Source: CAYQMF01 sp964418595
GTDB lineage: Bacteria; Planctomycetota; UBA1135; UBA2386
DNA: 64,000 nucleotides
Assembly (NCBI GenBank): GCA_964418595.1
Contig: CAYQMF010000011.1
Location: 22,790-86,789 of the forward strand
Direction: 5' to 3'
Translations under genes and position numbers: made by a program
Notes under the pieces: generated by a model
The model's database searches: none
Told to the model about the DNA's origin: nothing
Seen by the model: only the letters and a program-made list of their open reading frames with translations
In this document: one piece after another, positions 33,390 to 41,728 of the stretch
How positions within the stretch are numbered: the first letter of the stretch is position 1
Layout of the letters: every line of letters starts with the position of its first letter

Positions 33390-34457
33390 CTGTCCGATCC
33401 TGACGCACGACGGTGGTTCGAACTCGCCTTCGAATCCTCGCCCAATGTGATGCTGCTGGTCAACGTCGCCGGCGCCATCCATCTCGCCAATCCCGCGACG
33501 CGCGCCGTCTTCGGCCACGAACCGCACGACCTGCAGGGTCTCGATCTCGGGGTCCTCGTCGCTCCGATCTCCCGACCCAAGCTCCGCAAACTGCGCGCCC
33601 GCTACGAGGAGGAAGGACGCCGGCGACCGTTCCGCAGCGACATCGAGCTGATCGCCCTGCACGCCGACGGCCACGCCTTCCCCATCCTCGTCGGCATCGG
33701 ACTCGTGCGCACGGAGCACAGCACGATGGTGCTCGTGTCCATCGTCGACATCACGCGCCGCAAACGGAGCGAGCAGCGGCTCACGCTGCACACGCTGGAG
33801 GAACGCAACCGCGACCTCGAGCGCGAGATCCACACCCGCAAGCGGGCGGAGGCGGACCTGCGCGAGACGCAGCGCCGGCTCGAAGAGGCGAACGCCCGGC
33901 TCGAGCGTCTGGCAAGCGAGGACGCGCTGACCGGCACCGCCAACCGGCGCGAGTTCGACGCTCGGTTCCGTCTCGAGTTCGCGCGCGCGGCGCGGCACCG
34001 CGAGCCGCTCGCGCTGGTCCTCCTCGACCTCGATCGCTTCAAGGCGTTCAACGACTCCGCCGGGCATCTCGCGGGTGACGCATGCCTGCGCCGCGTCGCC
34101 GATGCCCTTGCCGGCTGCCTCGGCCGCGCCACGGACTTGCTGGCCCGCTACGGCGGCGAGGAGTTCGTCGCGCTGCTCCCCGACACGCCGCGCGAGGCCG
34201 GGGCGCGCCTGGGCACCCGCATGCGCAAGGCGGTGCGCGCGTTGGCGATCCCGCACCGCGGTGCCCCCGACGGGGTCGTCACGATCAGCGTCGGCGTGGC
34301 GAGCCTCGTGCCGGAGGCGGGATCGGACCCGACCGCCCTCCTCGAGGCCGCGGACCGGGCGTTGTACACGGCGAAGGCCCGTGGCCGCGACCGTGTCTGC
34401 GTCGCGACCCCCGGCAACGCGCGCGAGATCACCGGCGACGCCGCCGAGGCGGACTAG
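33390..34457 (+). CDS. PAS-GGDEF diguanylate cyclase
   Basis: About 355 aa. N-terminal PAS domain (ELAFESSPNVMLLVN to VSIVDITRRK), a coiled coil of about 60 residues, then a GGDEF domain with active site GGEEF at 255-259 and an inhibitory I-site RATD five residues before the RY-preceded motif (246-249). It should make cyclic di-GMP and be product-inhibited. The start is not an ordinary codon: CTG at 33390 follows GGGAGG by 6 nt. GTG 33348 is the in-frame alternative but overlaps the likely promoter. No ATG gives a plausible N-terminus. Confidence 0.86.
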   Translation: MSDPDARRWFELAFESSPNVMLLVNVAGAIHLANPATRAVFGHEPHDLQGLDLGVLVAPISRPKLRKLRARYEEEGRRRPFRSDIELIALHADGHAFPILVGIGLVRTEHSTMVLVSIVDITRRKRSEQRLTLHTLEERNRDLEREIHTRKRAEADLRETQRRLEEANARLERLASEDALTGTANRREFDARFRLEFARAARHREPLALVLLDLDRFKAFNDSAGHLAGDACLRRVADALAGCLGRATDLLARYGGEEFVALLPDTPREAGARLGTRMRKAVRALAIPHRGAPDGVVTISVGVASLVPEAGSDPTALLEAADRALYTAKARGRDRVCVATPGNAREITGDAAEAD

Positions 34458-34463
34458 CGAGCC

Positions 34464-35366
34464 TCACCACCAGTCGGGTTCGAGGTGCTCCCGCCAGCGG
34501 GCGGGCGTGGCCGAGCCCTTCACCCCCGGCGGCATCCCCGCGAGGCGCACCAGGGCTTCCTCCGCGATCCGGCGCACTGCCGCATCCGCGTCGGCGAGCA
34601 TGTGCCACAGCGGCAGCGTGTCGCGCCGCGAGGTCGCGGCCGATGCGACGGTGGCGGCGAGTCCGCCCCGCGACTGCGCGGCTGCGTCGTACCGGTCGAG
34701 CGCGGCGCGCAGCGACGCGTCGCAGTCGGCGAAGCGCGGCGTGCCCGACCCGCGGCCCGGCAGCGCACGGCACTCGGCGCCGCGCGGCACGAACACTTCG
34801 CGTTCGCCGTCGACGAACGCCACCTGCCCCATCGTCACGCGCACCTGCGCGGCCCCGGTCGCCGGGTCCACGTCGAGGGTGTACTTGCAGCCGAGATCGA
34901 CGCAGGTCGTCGCGGGGGTCTCCACCTGGAAGAAGCGCGCGCGCACCGACGGGAACACGAACGCCTCCAGTCGCCCCTGCGCGAGGTAGAGGTGGCTGCG
35001 CTCGGTGTCCAGCCGCTTCACCTGCAGGCGGCTGCCCGGCTCCAGGGTCAGCCGCGCGTGCGCGTCGAGGCTCAGCTCGCGCTCCGTGTCGGTGGCCTCG
35101 AACCACTCGGCCAGCCCCAGGGCGTCCCGACCGACGCCCCGCACCAGACGCAGGGCGTCGGGCTCCGCTGGCGCGCGCAGCGCCAGCGCGACGGCGACGA
35201 CCACCGTCGCAGCCAGCAGGGCCGCGACAATCGGCAGCCACGGCCGGCGGCGCCGGCGCGGCCGCAACGCACGCCCATCGTGCCCGAAGCGGCGGAGCAA
35301 GCGCTCCAGCTCGGCGACCTCCGGGTCGCGCGGCGCGTTCGGATCGAAGAGGTAGTCGCCGCTCAT
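34464..35366 (-). CDS. FecR-domain membrane protein
   Basis: 300 aa. N-terminal cytoplasmic segment, Arg-rich stop (RPRRRRRPWL), one membrane helix (PIVAALLAATVVVAVALAL), then an exported beta domain with LTLEPGSRLQVKRLD, FFQVETPATTCVDLGCKYTLDVD and VRVTMGQVAFVDG, the FecR pattern. The C-terminal 90 residues are helical. Its ATG overlaps the stop of the sigma factor gene, so it is probably its regulator, although the N-terminal part is short for a classical anti-sigma domain. Confidence 0.83.
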   Translation of the reverse strand: MSGDYLFDPNAPRDPEVAELERLLRRFGHDGRALRPRRRRRPWLPIVAALLAATVVVAVALALRAPAEPDALRLVRGVGRDALGLAEWFEATDTERELSLDAHARLTLEPGSRLQVKRLDTERSHLYLAQGRLEAFVFPSVRARFFQVETPATTCVDLGCKYTLDVDPATGAAQVRVTMGQVAFVDGEREVFVPRGAECRALPGRGSGTPRFADCDASLRAALDRYDAAAQSRGGLAATVASAATSRRDTLPLWHMLADADAAVRRIAEEALVRLAGMPPGVKGSATPARWREHLEPDWW

Positions 35367-35917
35367 CGCCAGCCCTCCGCTTCGAGGAGCGGCCGGAGCA
35401 GGCTCATGCCGCGATGCAGGTTGACCCGCACGGAGCCGTGCGTGAGCCCGGTGCGCGCCGCGATCTCCACGCCGCTGAGGCCTTCGACCAGGCGCAGCAC
35501 CAGGGTCTCGCGATACGCATCGGGCAGCGAGCGCACGTGCGCGAGCACACGGGTCGCCAGTTCATCGTCGGCGGTGCGAGGTGCCGCCGGCTCGGCGACG
35601 AGGGGCTGCGCCGCGTGCCGCCGCCGCCGCCTCCGGTCGAGCGCGGCGTTGCGCGCCACGCCGCAGATCCAGCCAGCACAGGCCGCGTCGTCGCGCAGCT
35701 CACCGATTCGCTCGAACACCTTCACGAACACATCCTGGGTCAGGTCGTCTGCGTCCGCCGGGCCCGCGACCGAGAGCACGATGCCGTGTACGACGCCGGC
35801 GAACCGGCGGTACAGGCACGCCCGGGCCGCACCGTCACCAGCGCGCACGGCGCCAAGATCGAGCGGATCGTCCGTGGCGGGAACGGGTTTGGAGACGGTC
35901 ACGACGGGGACGGACAT
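35363..35917 (-). CDS. ECF RNA polymerase sigma factor
   Basis: 184 aa. Region 2: FAGVVHGIVLSVAGPADADDLTQDVFVKVFERI; region 4: LPDAYRETLVLRLVEGLSGVEIAARTGLTHGSVRVNLHRG. ATG 35917 gives normal ECF length; a longer frame upstream would add 62 unconserved residues and cross the probable promoter TAACAT at 35962-35967. ATGA overlap with the FecR gene downstream. Confidence 0.9.
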   Translation of the reverse strand: MSVPVVTVSKPVPATDDPLDLGAVRAGDGAARACLYRRFAGVVHGIVLSVAGPADADDLTQDVFVKVFERIGELRDDAACAGWICGVARNAALDRRRRRRHAAQPLVAEPAAPRTADDELATRVLAHVRSLPDAYRETLVLRLVEGLSGVEIAARTGLTHGSVRVNLHRGMSLLRPLLEAEGWR

Positions 35918-35961
35918 CACGGGCGCGGAGGCGCACAGCGAGGACGGCCTGACGGCGCGCG

Positions 35962-35967
35962 ATGTTA
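35962..35967 (-). promoter_or_regulatory. Putative -10 box TAACAT for the ECF sigma/FecR operon
   Basis: Minus-strand TAACAT ends 44 nt before the sigma ATG. The same hexamer precedes the GGDEF gene at 33352. Confidence 0.35.
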
Positions 35968-36018
35968 GCGAGATCACCGACCATCGCGGCCGGCGGCCGC
36001 AACCCTTCGGGCTTGGTT

Positions 36019-36035
36019 GCGTCGCTACGCGACGC
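36019..36035. repeat. 7-bp palindrome in the sigma/DUF72 divergent region
   Basis: GCGTCGC and GCGACGC flank TAC. It lies in the 269-base divergent region between the ECF sigma gene and DUF72, which otherwise shows only GC-rich DNA and the two promoter boxes. Could be an operator; no further evidence. Confidence 0.3.
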
Positions 36036-36173
36036 CAGAAAGGGCCGCCGGCGATGGCCATCGTCGGGGCCTCCAGGGCCGCTCGGTGCTCGCGAACAAC
36101 CACGGCAGCCGCGATTGCGACCTCGCCAGATCTGCGCGCCGCGACAATCCGCGACCCTTCCAGCCCAGAGACC

Positions 36174-36179
36174 TATGCT
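36174..36179 (+). promoter_or_regulatory. Putative -10 box TATGCT for the DUF72 operon
   Basis: The hexamer ends 7 nt before GTG 36187, the distance expected if transcription starts on the start codon. The 12 bases TATGCTCCGCGC recur before cutC (54276). Confidence 0.5.
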
Positions 36180-36186
36180 CCGCGCC

Positions 36187-36897
36187 GTGCGCCTCTACAC
36201 CGGAACCAGCGGCTTCAGCTATGAGGCGTGGCGAGGGCCCTTCTACCCGAGCGACCTCCCCGCCGCCGGCTGGTTGGCCTTCTACGCGAGCCAGCTCGGT
36301 GCCGTCGAGATCAACAACACCTTCTATCGCATGCCCAAGCCCGCGGTGGTGGCGGGCTGGCGCGCGCAGGTGCCGGAATCGTTCCGGTTCGCGGTCAAGG
36401 CCAGCCGGCGCATCACCCACTTCCAGAAGCTCGCGAACACCGGGGACTCGGTCCGCCTCCTCGCCCAGGCGATCGACGAACTCGGCGCCACACGCGGCCC
36501 GGTCCTGTTCCAAGTGCCGCGTCACATCCGCGCCGACACGCCGCTCCTGCGTGCCTTCCTGGCCGGTCTGCCCGAGGGCCTCGTGCCGGTGTTCGAGTTC
36601 CAGCATCCGTCGTGGGACGAGGACGCCACGCGCAATGTCCTCGCCGAGCGGAGCGCCGTGGTGTGCGTCAACGACGAGATCACGGAAGGCCTGCCGCCGC
36701 TGCACGCTACGGGACGGATCGGCTACCTGCGCCTGCGTCGCGAGGACTACGACGACGCGAGCCTGCGCGCGCTCGCCGCCGCGCTCCGCGCCCAGCCCTG
36801 GGACGAGGCCTACACCTTCTTCAAGCACGAGGACGCCGGGGCGGGTCCGCGCCTGGCGCGCCGGTTCGCGACCCTGTTCACCTCGGAATCCACGTGA
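36187..36897 (+). CDS. DUF72 family protein (YecE-like)
   Basis: 236 aa, TIM-barrel-like DUF72 protein. It starts LYTGTSGFSYEAWRG and has GAVEINNTFYRMP, FAVKASRRITHF and a YLRLRRED Arg-rich strand, all family marks. Biochemical role unknown. The start is GTG 36187, exactly 7 nt after a TATGCT -10 box; ATG 36175 is in frame but lies inside that box. The stop overlaps a GTG in the lipoprotein frame. Confidence 0.86.
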   Translation: MRLYTGTSGFSYEAWRGPFYPSDLPAAGWLAFYASQLGAVEINNTFYRMPKPAVVAGWRAQVPESFRFAVKASRRITHFQKLANTGDSVRLLAQAIDELGATRGPVLFQVPRHIRADTPLLRAFLAGLPEGLVPVFEFQHPSWDEDATRNVLAERSAVVCVNDEITEGLPPLHATGRIGYLRLRREDYDDASLRALAAALRAQPWDEAYTFFKHEDAGAGPRLARRFATLFTSEST

Positions 36898-36929
36898 GCC
36901 GGCCGCGACACGACGCGAAGATCCCGCGC

Positions 36930-37871
36930 ATGCGCTGCCTCCTCCTCCTCGCGGCCACACTCGCCCTCGGCGGCTGCGCCGAGCAGCGCTCGGCGGCGGG
37001 GGATGGATTCGCCGGCGCCCTGGCGCGCGCGCGGGCGCGGGGCACGCTCCTCCTCGTGCACTTCCGACTGCCGGGTCGCCCGCTCAGCGACGCGATGGAC
37101 GCCGCGATCGCGCACGATGTCGCGACGCTCGGCGAGTTCGAGCAGGTGCGCCTCGACGCGGAGATCGAGATCGCGCGCTATCGCGCGCTCGTCGGTGGCG
37201 GGGTCCGCGCCGGTGCCGGACTCGCCACCTGCGCGGTCGATCTCGATGGAGCTCCCCTCGCCGTCCACACCGGCTACCTCGGCCCGGACGCGCTCACCGC
37301 GTTCGCCGCCAGGACTCGCGCCTTGCGCGACGACCTCGGCGACGTGCTCGGCGCGATCGCGGCGCGACCGACCGACCCGGAACTCCGGCTGCGTCTCGCC
37401 GACACCCACCTCCGCCTCGGCCGGCGCGGCGTCGCGAAGGACAAGCTGCGCGCCGTGCACGACGAAGGCTGCGAGCCATGGTCGAGCCGCGCCGCGGCCG
37501 CGCTGGCCCGGATCGCCGTCGACGACGGCGACCTCGAGGGCGCCCGCGACTGGCTCGCGCGCGTCGCACCGCGCGCGGACCTCGCGCCCGGCATCGCCCT
37601 CACCAACGGGCTGCTGCAGCTCGCCGACTGCGAACCCCGGCGGGCGCGCGCGACGCTGGAGGCCGCGAGCGCCGCCTATCCGGCGCACGCGGAGATGCCG
37701 ACGCTGCTGCTCGCGCTGGGCCAGGCGCTGCGCGAGGCCGGCGCCGACGCCGACGCACTCGCGACCTTCGCCGACATCGCGGCGCGCTTGCCCGGCTCGC
37801 CGGCCGCATCGCGCGCCACGGAGCTGGCCGCGCACGTGCGCAGCGGCGACCACGGACATTCCCACGACTGA
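36930..37871 (+). CDS. Lipoprotein with thioredoxin-like and TPR-like parts
   Basis: 313 aa from ATG 36930. Lipoprotein signal MRCLLLLAATLALGGC with lipobox LGGC. Residues about 35-125 resemble a thioredoxin fold (GTLLLVHFRLPGR, TGYLGPDAL) but have no CxxC, so redox chemistry is doubtful. The rest forms helical TPR-like pairs (DPELRLRLADTHLRLGR). GTG 36894 in the same frame overlaps the DUF72 stop and would add 12 residues before the signal. The end is His-rich (GDHGHSHD). Seven bases precede the next gene. Confidence 0.7.
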   Translation: MRCLLLLAATLALGGCAEQRSAAGDGFAGALARARARGTLLLVHFRLPGRPLSDAMDAAIAHDVATLGEFEQVRLDAEIEIARYRALVGGGVRAGAGLATCAVDLDGAPLAVHTGYLGPDALTAFAARTRALRDDLGDVLGAIAARPTDPELRLRLADTHLRLGRRGVAKDKLRAVHDEGCEPWSSRAAAALARIAVDDGDLEGARDWLARVAPRADLAPGIALTNGLLQLADCEPRRARATLEAASAAYPAHAEMPTLLLALGQALREAGADADALATFADIAARLPGSPAASRATELAAHVRSGDHGHSHD

Positions 37872-37878
37872 GATCACC

Positions 37879-38901
37879 ATGACCCCTCTCCTCACGCTCG
37901 TCCTCTCCCTCGCCATCGCCCCGCAGGAGTCCGAAGTGAAGCCACCGACGCCGCCCCCCGCCGTGCCCGTCGCCGCCACCGTGCCCGAACTCGGCACCGG
38001 CGCGCATCGCTACCGCTGGCAGAGCGGCTGGGGCAAGCTCGCCGACGGCAAGGACCTCGGCAACACGCACGGCTGCATCGCGGTCGACGACGACGGCCTC
38101 ATCTACGTCAACACCGACACCGAGCACGCCGTGATGGTCTTCGACGCCGACGGCAAGCTCGTCCGCACCTGGGGCAAGGAGTTCCAGGGTGGCCTGCACG
38201 GCATGACGCACGTGCGTGAGGGCGACGACGAGTTCCTGTACCTCGCGCACATCGGCCGCCACGAGATCGCCAAGGCGACGCTCTCCGGCAAGATCCTCTG
38301 GACGATGAAGGCGCCCAAGGCCGCCGGCGTCTACGCCAACGACAACGAGTACCGGCCCACCAGCGTCGCGGTGGCGAAGAGCGGCGACATCTACGCCGCC
38401 GACGGCTACGGCAAGTCGTGGATCCACCAGTACGACGCCAACCTGGAGTACGTGCGTTCCTTCGGTGGCCCGGGCACGGAGCCCGGCAAGCTCCGCGCGC
38501 CGCACGGCATCTGGATCGACACGCGCGTCGAGCCGAACGTGCTCGTCGTGTGCGATCGCGAGAACAACCGGCTGCAGATCTTCGGGCTCGACGGGACGCA
38601 CCAGCGCGTGCTGCAAGGCGACGTGCGGCGGCCGTGCAACGTGTACGTGCGCGGCGAGGACGCGGTCGTGGCCGACCTCGCCGGTCGCGTGACGATCTTC
38701 GACAAGGACTGGAAGGTCGTCGCCCACCTCGGCGACAACCCCGACCCCAAGAAGTGGGCACAGAACGGGGTGCCCAAGGAGGAGTGGGCCGACGGCGTGT
38801 TCATCTCGCCGCACTCGGCGGCGTGGGATGCGAAGGGCGACCTGTACGTGATGGACTGGCTCCGCTTCGGCCGCGTCAGCAAGCTCGCGCGCCAGCGCTG
38901 A
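37879..38901 (+). CDS. Secreted NHL-repeat beta-propeller protein
   Basis: 340 aa with a signal peptide (MTPLLTLVLSLAIAPQ). Repeated units such as GCIAVDDDGLIYVNTD, VMVFDADGKLVRTWG, SVAVAKSGDIYAADGYG and VVCDRENNRLQIFGLDG are NHL blades, predicting a six-bladed propeller. No catalytic residues are evident; a scaffold or binding role is likely. Third gene of a run with DUF72 and the lipoprotein. The stop codon lies in the stem of a hairpin. Confidence 0.85.
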   Translation: MTPLLTLVLSLAIAPQESEVKPPTPPPAVPVAATVPELGTGAHRYRWQSGWGKLADGKDLGNTHGCIAVDDDGLIYVNTDTEHAVMVFDADGKLVRTWGKEFQGGLHGMTHVREGDDEFLYLAHIGRHEIAKATLSGKILWTMKAPKAAGVYANDNEYRPTSVAVAKSGDIYAADGYGKSWIHQYDANLEYVRSFGGPGTEPGKLRAPHGIWIDTRVEPNVLVVCDRENNRLQIFGLDGTHQRVLQGDVRRPCNVYVRGEDAVVADLAGRVTIFDKDWKVVAHLGDNPDPKKWAQNGVPKEEWADGVFISPHSAAWDAKGDLYVMDWLRFGRVSKLARQR

Positions 38902-39001
38902 GAGGCTGTGCAAGAAACGAGGCTACAGCCTCTCAGCACGTCCCTCGCGGCCGCCTCGGCGGCCGCGGCAGAGCCTGAGAGAGGCTTGTGTCTCAGGCTC
39001 T
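38899..39001. terminator. Three consecutive hairpins between convergent genes
   Basis: Stem 1: TGAGAGGCTGT (38899-38909) with ACAGCCTCTCA (38925-38935), 11 bp, 15-base loop, including the NHL stop codon. Stem 2: CGCGGCCGCC (38946-38955) with GGCGGCCGCG (38958-38967), 10 bp, 2-base loop. Stem 3: AGAGCCTGAGA (38970-38980) with TCTCAGGCTCT (38991-39001), 11 bp, 10-base loop. All are perfect and together span the convergent interval, so a bidirectional terminator is likely although there is no U-tract. Confidence 0.7.
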
Positions 39002-39004
39002 GAG

Positions 39005-39916
39005 CTACCCGCCGCGGCCGTGCTCGCCGACCGCCTTGGACTCCGGCAGGTCGACGTCGGTCGCGCCCTGCGCGCGCACCTCGCGTCGCGCTGCCTCGAG
39101 TGCGTGCTGGAGCCGGCTCGCCGCCGCGTCGTCGCCGGGCGGCAGCGCGGGTTCGCGCAGCGCGCGAGCGGCGAACGAGGCGCCGGCGCGCTCCGCGTGC
39201 ACGATCAGGCGGGCCCGCGTGCCCAGGGTCGGCTCGAACGCGAGCAGGGCTTCGCCGAGGCGCAGCGCGGAATCGCGCTCGCGCAGCGCCAGCATCGCCT
39301 CGTAGTCCATGAGCGCCTCGCGCCGGACGCGTATGGCGCCGGTGCGCGCGGGGAAGAGTCCGCGTCCCACCAGCCTGCGCCGCACGTCGGCATACGCGGC
39401 GGTGGCCGCCGCAACCTTGGCCTGCGGGTCCGCGCAGGTCGTGCGCAGCGCGGCGTAGCGTCGCGCACGCCAGAGGTCGGGACGCGCGCACCACGCCAGG
39501 GTGGCGAGGTCGGCGTCGGGTCGGGTGCGGAGCAGGTCCTCGTACAGGTCGGCGGTGCGGGCACCTTCCCCCAGGGCGCTGTTGAAGGCCACGAGGCGGA
39601 CGATGGGGTCGATCGCCGCGGGCGTCTTCCGGATCGCTTCGACCAGGGCGTCGCGACGCGCGACGAGAGCGGCGCGCGTCGGCGGATGGAGGCGGCCCAG
39701 GCGCACGAGTTGTTCGAGCAGCGTGGCGCGATCTGTGTCTTCGACGGCGGCGTCGAGTCCGCCGAGCCACAGACGCTGCGCACCCTCGACGTCGCCGGCG
39801 CGCGCACACGCCAGTCCGGCCTCCAGCGCGGTCGGCGCCGGCGAACCCTGCGCCGGTTGGACCGGCGGCTGGGCCAGTGCCAGCAGGCACGCGACATGGG
39901 TGGCACCGAGGATCAC
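39005..39916 (-). CDS. Exported hypothetical protein, helical repeats
   Basis: 303 aa with a signal peptide (ILGATHVACLLALAQ). The body is Ala/Arg/Leu-rich helices with TPR-like spacing (ALEAGLACARAGDVEGAQRLWLGG). No enzyme motif. The start is GTG 39916, 5 nt after a TAGGCT hexamer. It ends just before the triple hairpin and is convergent with the NHL gene. Confidence 0.62.
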   Translation of the reverse strand: MILGATHVACLLALAQPPVQPAQGSPAPTALEAGLACARAGDVEGAQRLWLGGLDAAVEDTDRATLLEQLVRLGRLHPPTRAALVARRDALVEAIRKTPAAIDPIVRLVAFNSALGEGARTADLYEDLLRTRPDADLATLAWCARPDLWRARRYAALRTTCADPQAKVAAATAAYADVRRRLVGRGLFPARTGAIRVRREALMDYEAMLALRERDSALRLGEALLAFEPTLGTRARLIVHAERAGASFAARALREPALPPGDDAAASRLQHALEAARREVRAQGATDVDLPESKAVGEHGRGG

Positions 39917-39921
39917 GGGGA

Positions 39922-39927
39922 AGCCTA
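39922..39927 (-). promoter_or_regulatory. Putative -10 box TAGGCT
   Basis: The minus-strand hexamer ends 5 nt before GTG 39916 of the helical-repeat protein. No convincing Shine-Dalgarno sequence is at the right distance. Confidence 0.35.
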
Positions 39928-40051
39928 CTCCAGGTGCGTGGTGGCTGGCCGCATGGTCGGGCTCCGGGTAAGGATGAGCCGCGCCCCCCCCGAACGTCCC
40001 GCGCCATCCCGTCGCTGGCATGGCGAGAGTGCCACGCAACCCTTGCCGCCC

Positions 40052-41728
40052 ATGCACGAGACCCACGCATCGTCGCGCCGTTCCTTCCTGGCTGGAGCCT
40101 GCGCCGGCATCGCGTTGCCCGGCCCCACCACACCTGCCCATGCGCCCCGCTCCGAGCGCGACGACAAGGATGACCTCGCCGCCGCCCAGCGGCTGTTCGG
40201 CCTCCAGTTCAGCGACGCCGAACTCGCGCAGGCGGCGCCCTCGATGCGCGAGCAGCGCGACGGCTACGCCGCCATGCGCGCGCACGCAGTCGCACGCTTC
40301 ACCGACCCGGCGTTCCAGTTCGACCCCGTCCCCCCCGGTCACGTGTCCGCTCCGCACGAACCCGCAGAGCCGTTCGCCGAGGTCGCGGTCGACCTTGGCC
40401 GGACCGCCGACCCCGACCTCGCGTTCGCGTCGGTCGCCGAACTGCAGACCTTGCTGCGGCGAGGGATCGTCACCTCGCGCCGGCTCACCGAACTCGCCCT
40501 CGCCCGGCTGGCACGCTTCGATGGCGAGCTGCTCTGCACGGTCACCGCGATGCGCGAGCACGCACTCGCCGCCGCCGACCGCGCCGACGCCGAACTGCAG
40601 GCCGGACGCCCGCGCTCGCCACTGCACGGCATCCCGTTCGGCGCCAAGGACCTGCTCGCCCACCCCGCCGCGCCGACGACGTTCGGGGCCGAGCCCTTCC
40701 GCGAGCAGGTGCTCGATGTCACCGCCACCGTGCTCGAACGCCTCGAGCGCGCCGGCGCGGTGCTCGTCGCCAAGCTGTCGCTCGGCGCGCTGGCGATGGG
40801 CGACCGCTGGTTCAAGGGCGTGACCCACAACCCCTGGAACCCGACGCAGGGGTCCAGCGGTTCGTCCGCGGGCTCGGCTGCTGCCACGGCCGCGGGTCTC
40901 GTGCCGTTCGCGCTCGGCTCGGAGACGTTGGGTTCGATCCTCTCGCCCGCGGTGCGCTGCAGCGTCGCCGGCCTGCGCCCCACCTTCGGTGCGGTGCCGC
41001 GCTACGGCGCGATGGCACTGTCGTGGACGATGGACAAGCTCGGCGTGCTGGCGCGCAACGCCGAGGATCTCGCGTTGGTTTTCGACGTGATCCGCGGCCC
41101 CGACGGTCGCGATCTGGCGACGCGCGCCGCCGGCTTCCCGTGGCGACGCACTGCAGACCTGCGCGGCATGCGCATCGGCGTGCTCGACACGCCGCGCGGC
41201 GACTTCACGCGTGGCGACGAGAAGGTCTTCGTCGACTTCCTGCGCGACGCGGGCGCGCAGATCGCGCCGACCGAACTCCCCGCGTTCCCGTACGGCGCGC
41301 TGCGCACCATCCTGCACGTCGAGGCCGCCGCGGCGTTCGACGACTTCACCCGCGACGGCGGCGTGCAGCAGCTCGGCGATCAGGGCGCGCGCGCGTGGCC
41401 CAACCAGTTCCGCTGCGCGCGCTTCGTCCCCGCGGTCGAATATGTGCGCGCCATGCGCATGCGCACCGAACTCATGGTGCAGGTTGCCGAACGCTTCGCG
41501 GGTCTCGACGCGATCGTCACGCCGACGCACAGCGGCCAGACCCTCCTGTGCACGAACCTCACCGGGCATCCCGCGGTCGCGCTGCCGTTCGCGGCGGGGC
41601 AGGGCCAGCCCCGTCTGCTCTGCCTGTTGGGCCAGTTGTACGGCGAGGCCGCCATCCTGCGCATCGCGCACGCCTGGCAACTGGCAACCGACCATCACCG
41701 CCAACGCCCCAAGCTCACCGCCCAATGA
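40052..41728 (+). CDS. Amidase-signature family hydrolase with Tat-like signal
   Basis: 558 aa. The Ser-cisSer-Lys triad is visible: K199 (GIPFGAKDLL), cis-Ser S272 (GSSAGSAAATAAG) and nucleophile S295 (SETLGSILSPA). The N-terminus reads SSRRSFLAGACAGIALPG, a twin-arginine signal with Ala-rich h-region, so a folded enzyme is exported. The first 120 residues are an extension absent from GatA, which makes a tRNA amidotransferase role unlikely. The substrate is an amide of unknown nature. The stop overlaps the next ATG (ATGA). Confidence 0.87.
   Translation: MHETHASSRRSFLAGACAGIALPGPTTPAHAPRSERDDKDDLAAAQRLFGLQFSDAELAQAAPSMREQRDGYAAMRAHAVARFTDPAFQFDPVPPGHVSAPHEPAEPFAEVAVDLGRTADPDLAFASVAELQTLLRRGIVTSRRLTELALARLARFDGELLCTVTAMREHALAAADRADAELQAGRPRSPLHGIPFGAKDLLAHPAAPTTFGAEPFREQVLDVTATVLERLERAGAVLVAKLSLGALAMGDRWFKGVTHNPWNPTQGSSGSSAGSAAATAAGLVPFALGSETLGSILSPAVRCSVAGLRPTFGAVPRYGAMALSWTMDKLGVLARNAEDLALVFDVIRGPDGRDLATRAAGFPWRRTADLRGMRIGVLDTPRGDFTRGDEKVFVDFLRDAGAQIAPTELPAFPYGALRTILHVEAAAAFDDFTRDGGVQQLGDQGARAWPNQFRCARFVPAVEYVRAMRMRTELMVQVAERFAGLDAIVTPTHSGQTLLCTNLTGHPAVALPFAAGQGQPRLLCLLGQLYGEAAILRIAHAWQLATDHHRQRPKLTAQ

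Noticed and set aside
35968..36170. Structured RNA in the sigma/DUF72 divergent region
   Set aside because: Several GC-rich inverted repeats are visible, but in DNA of this composition short stems are expected and no RNA family pattern is recognised.
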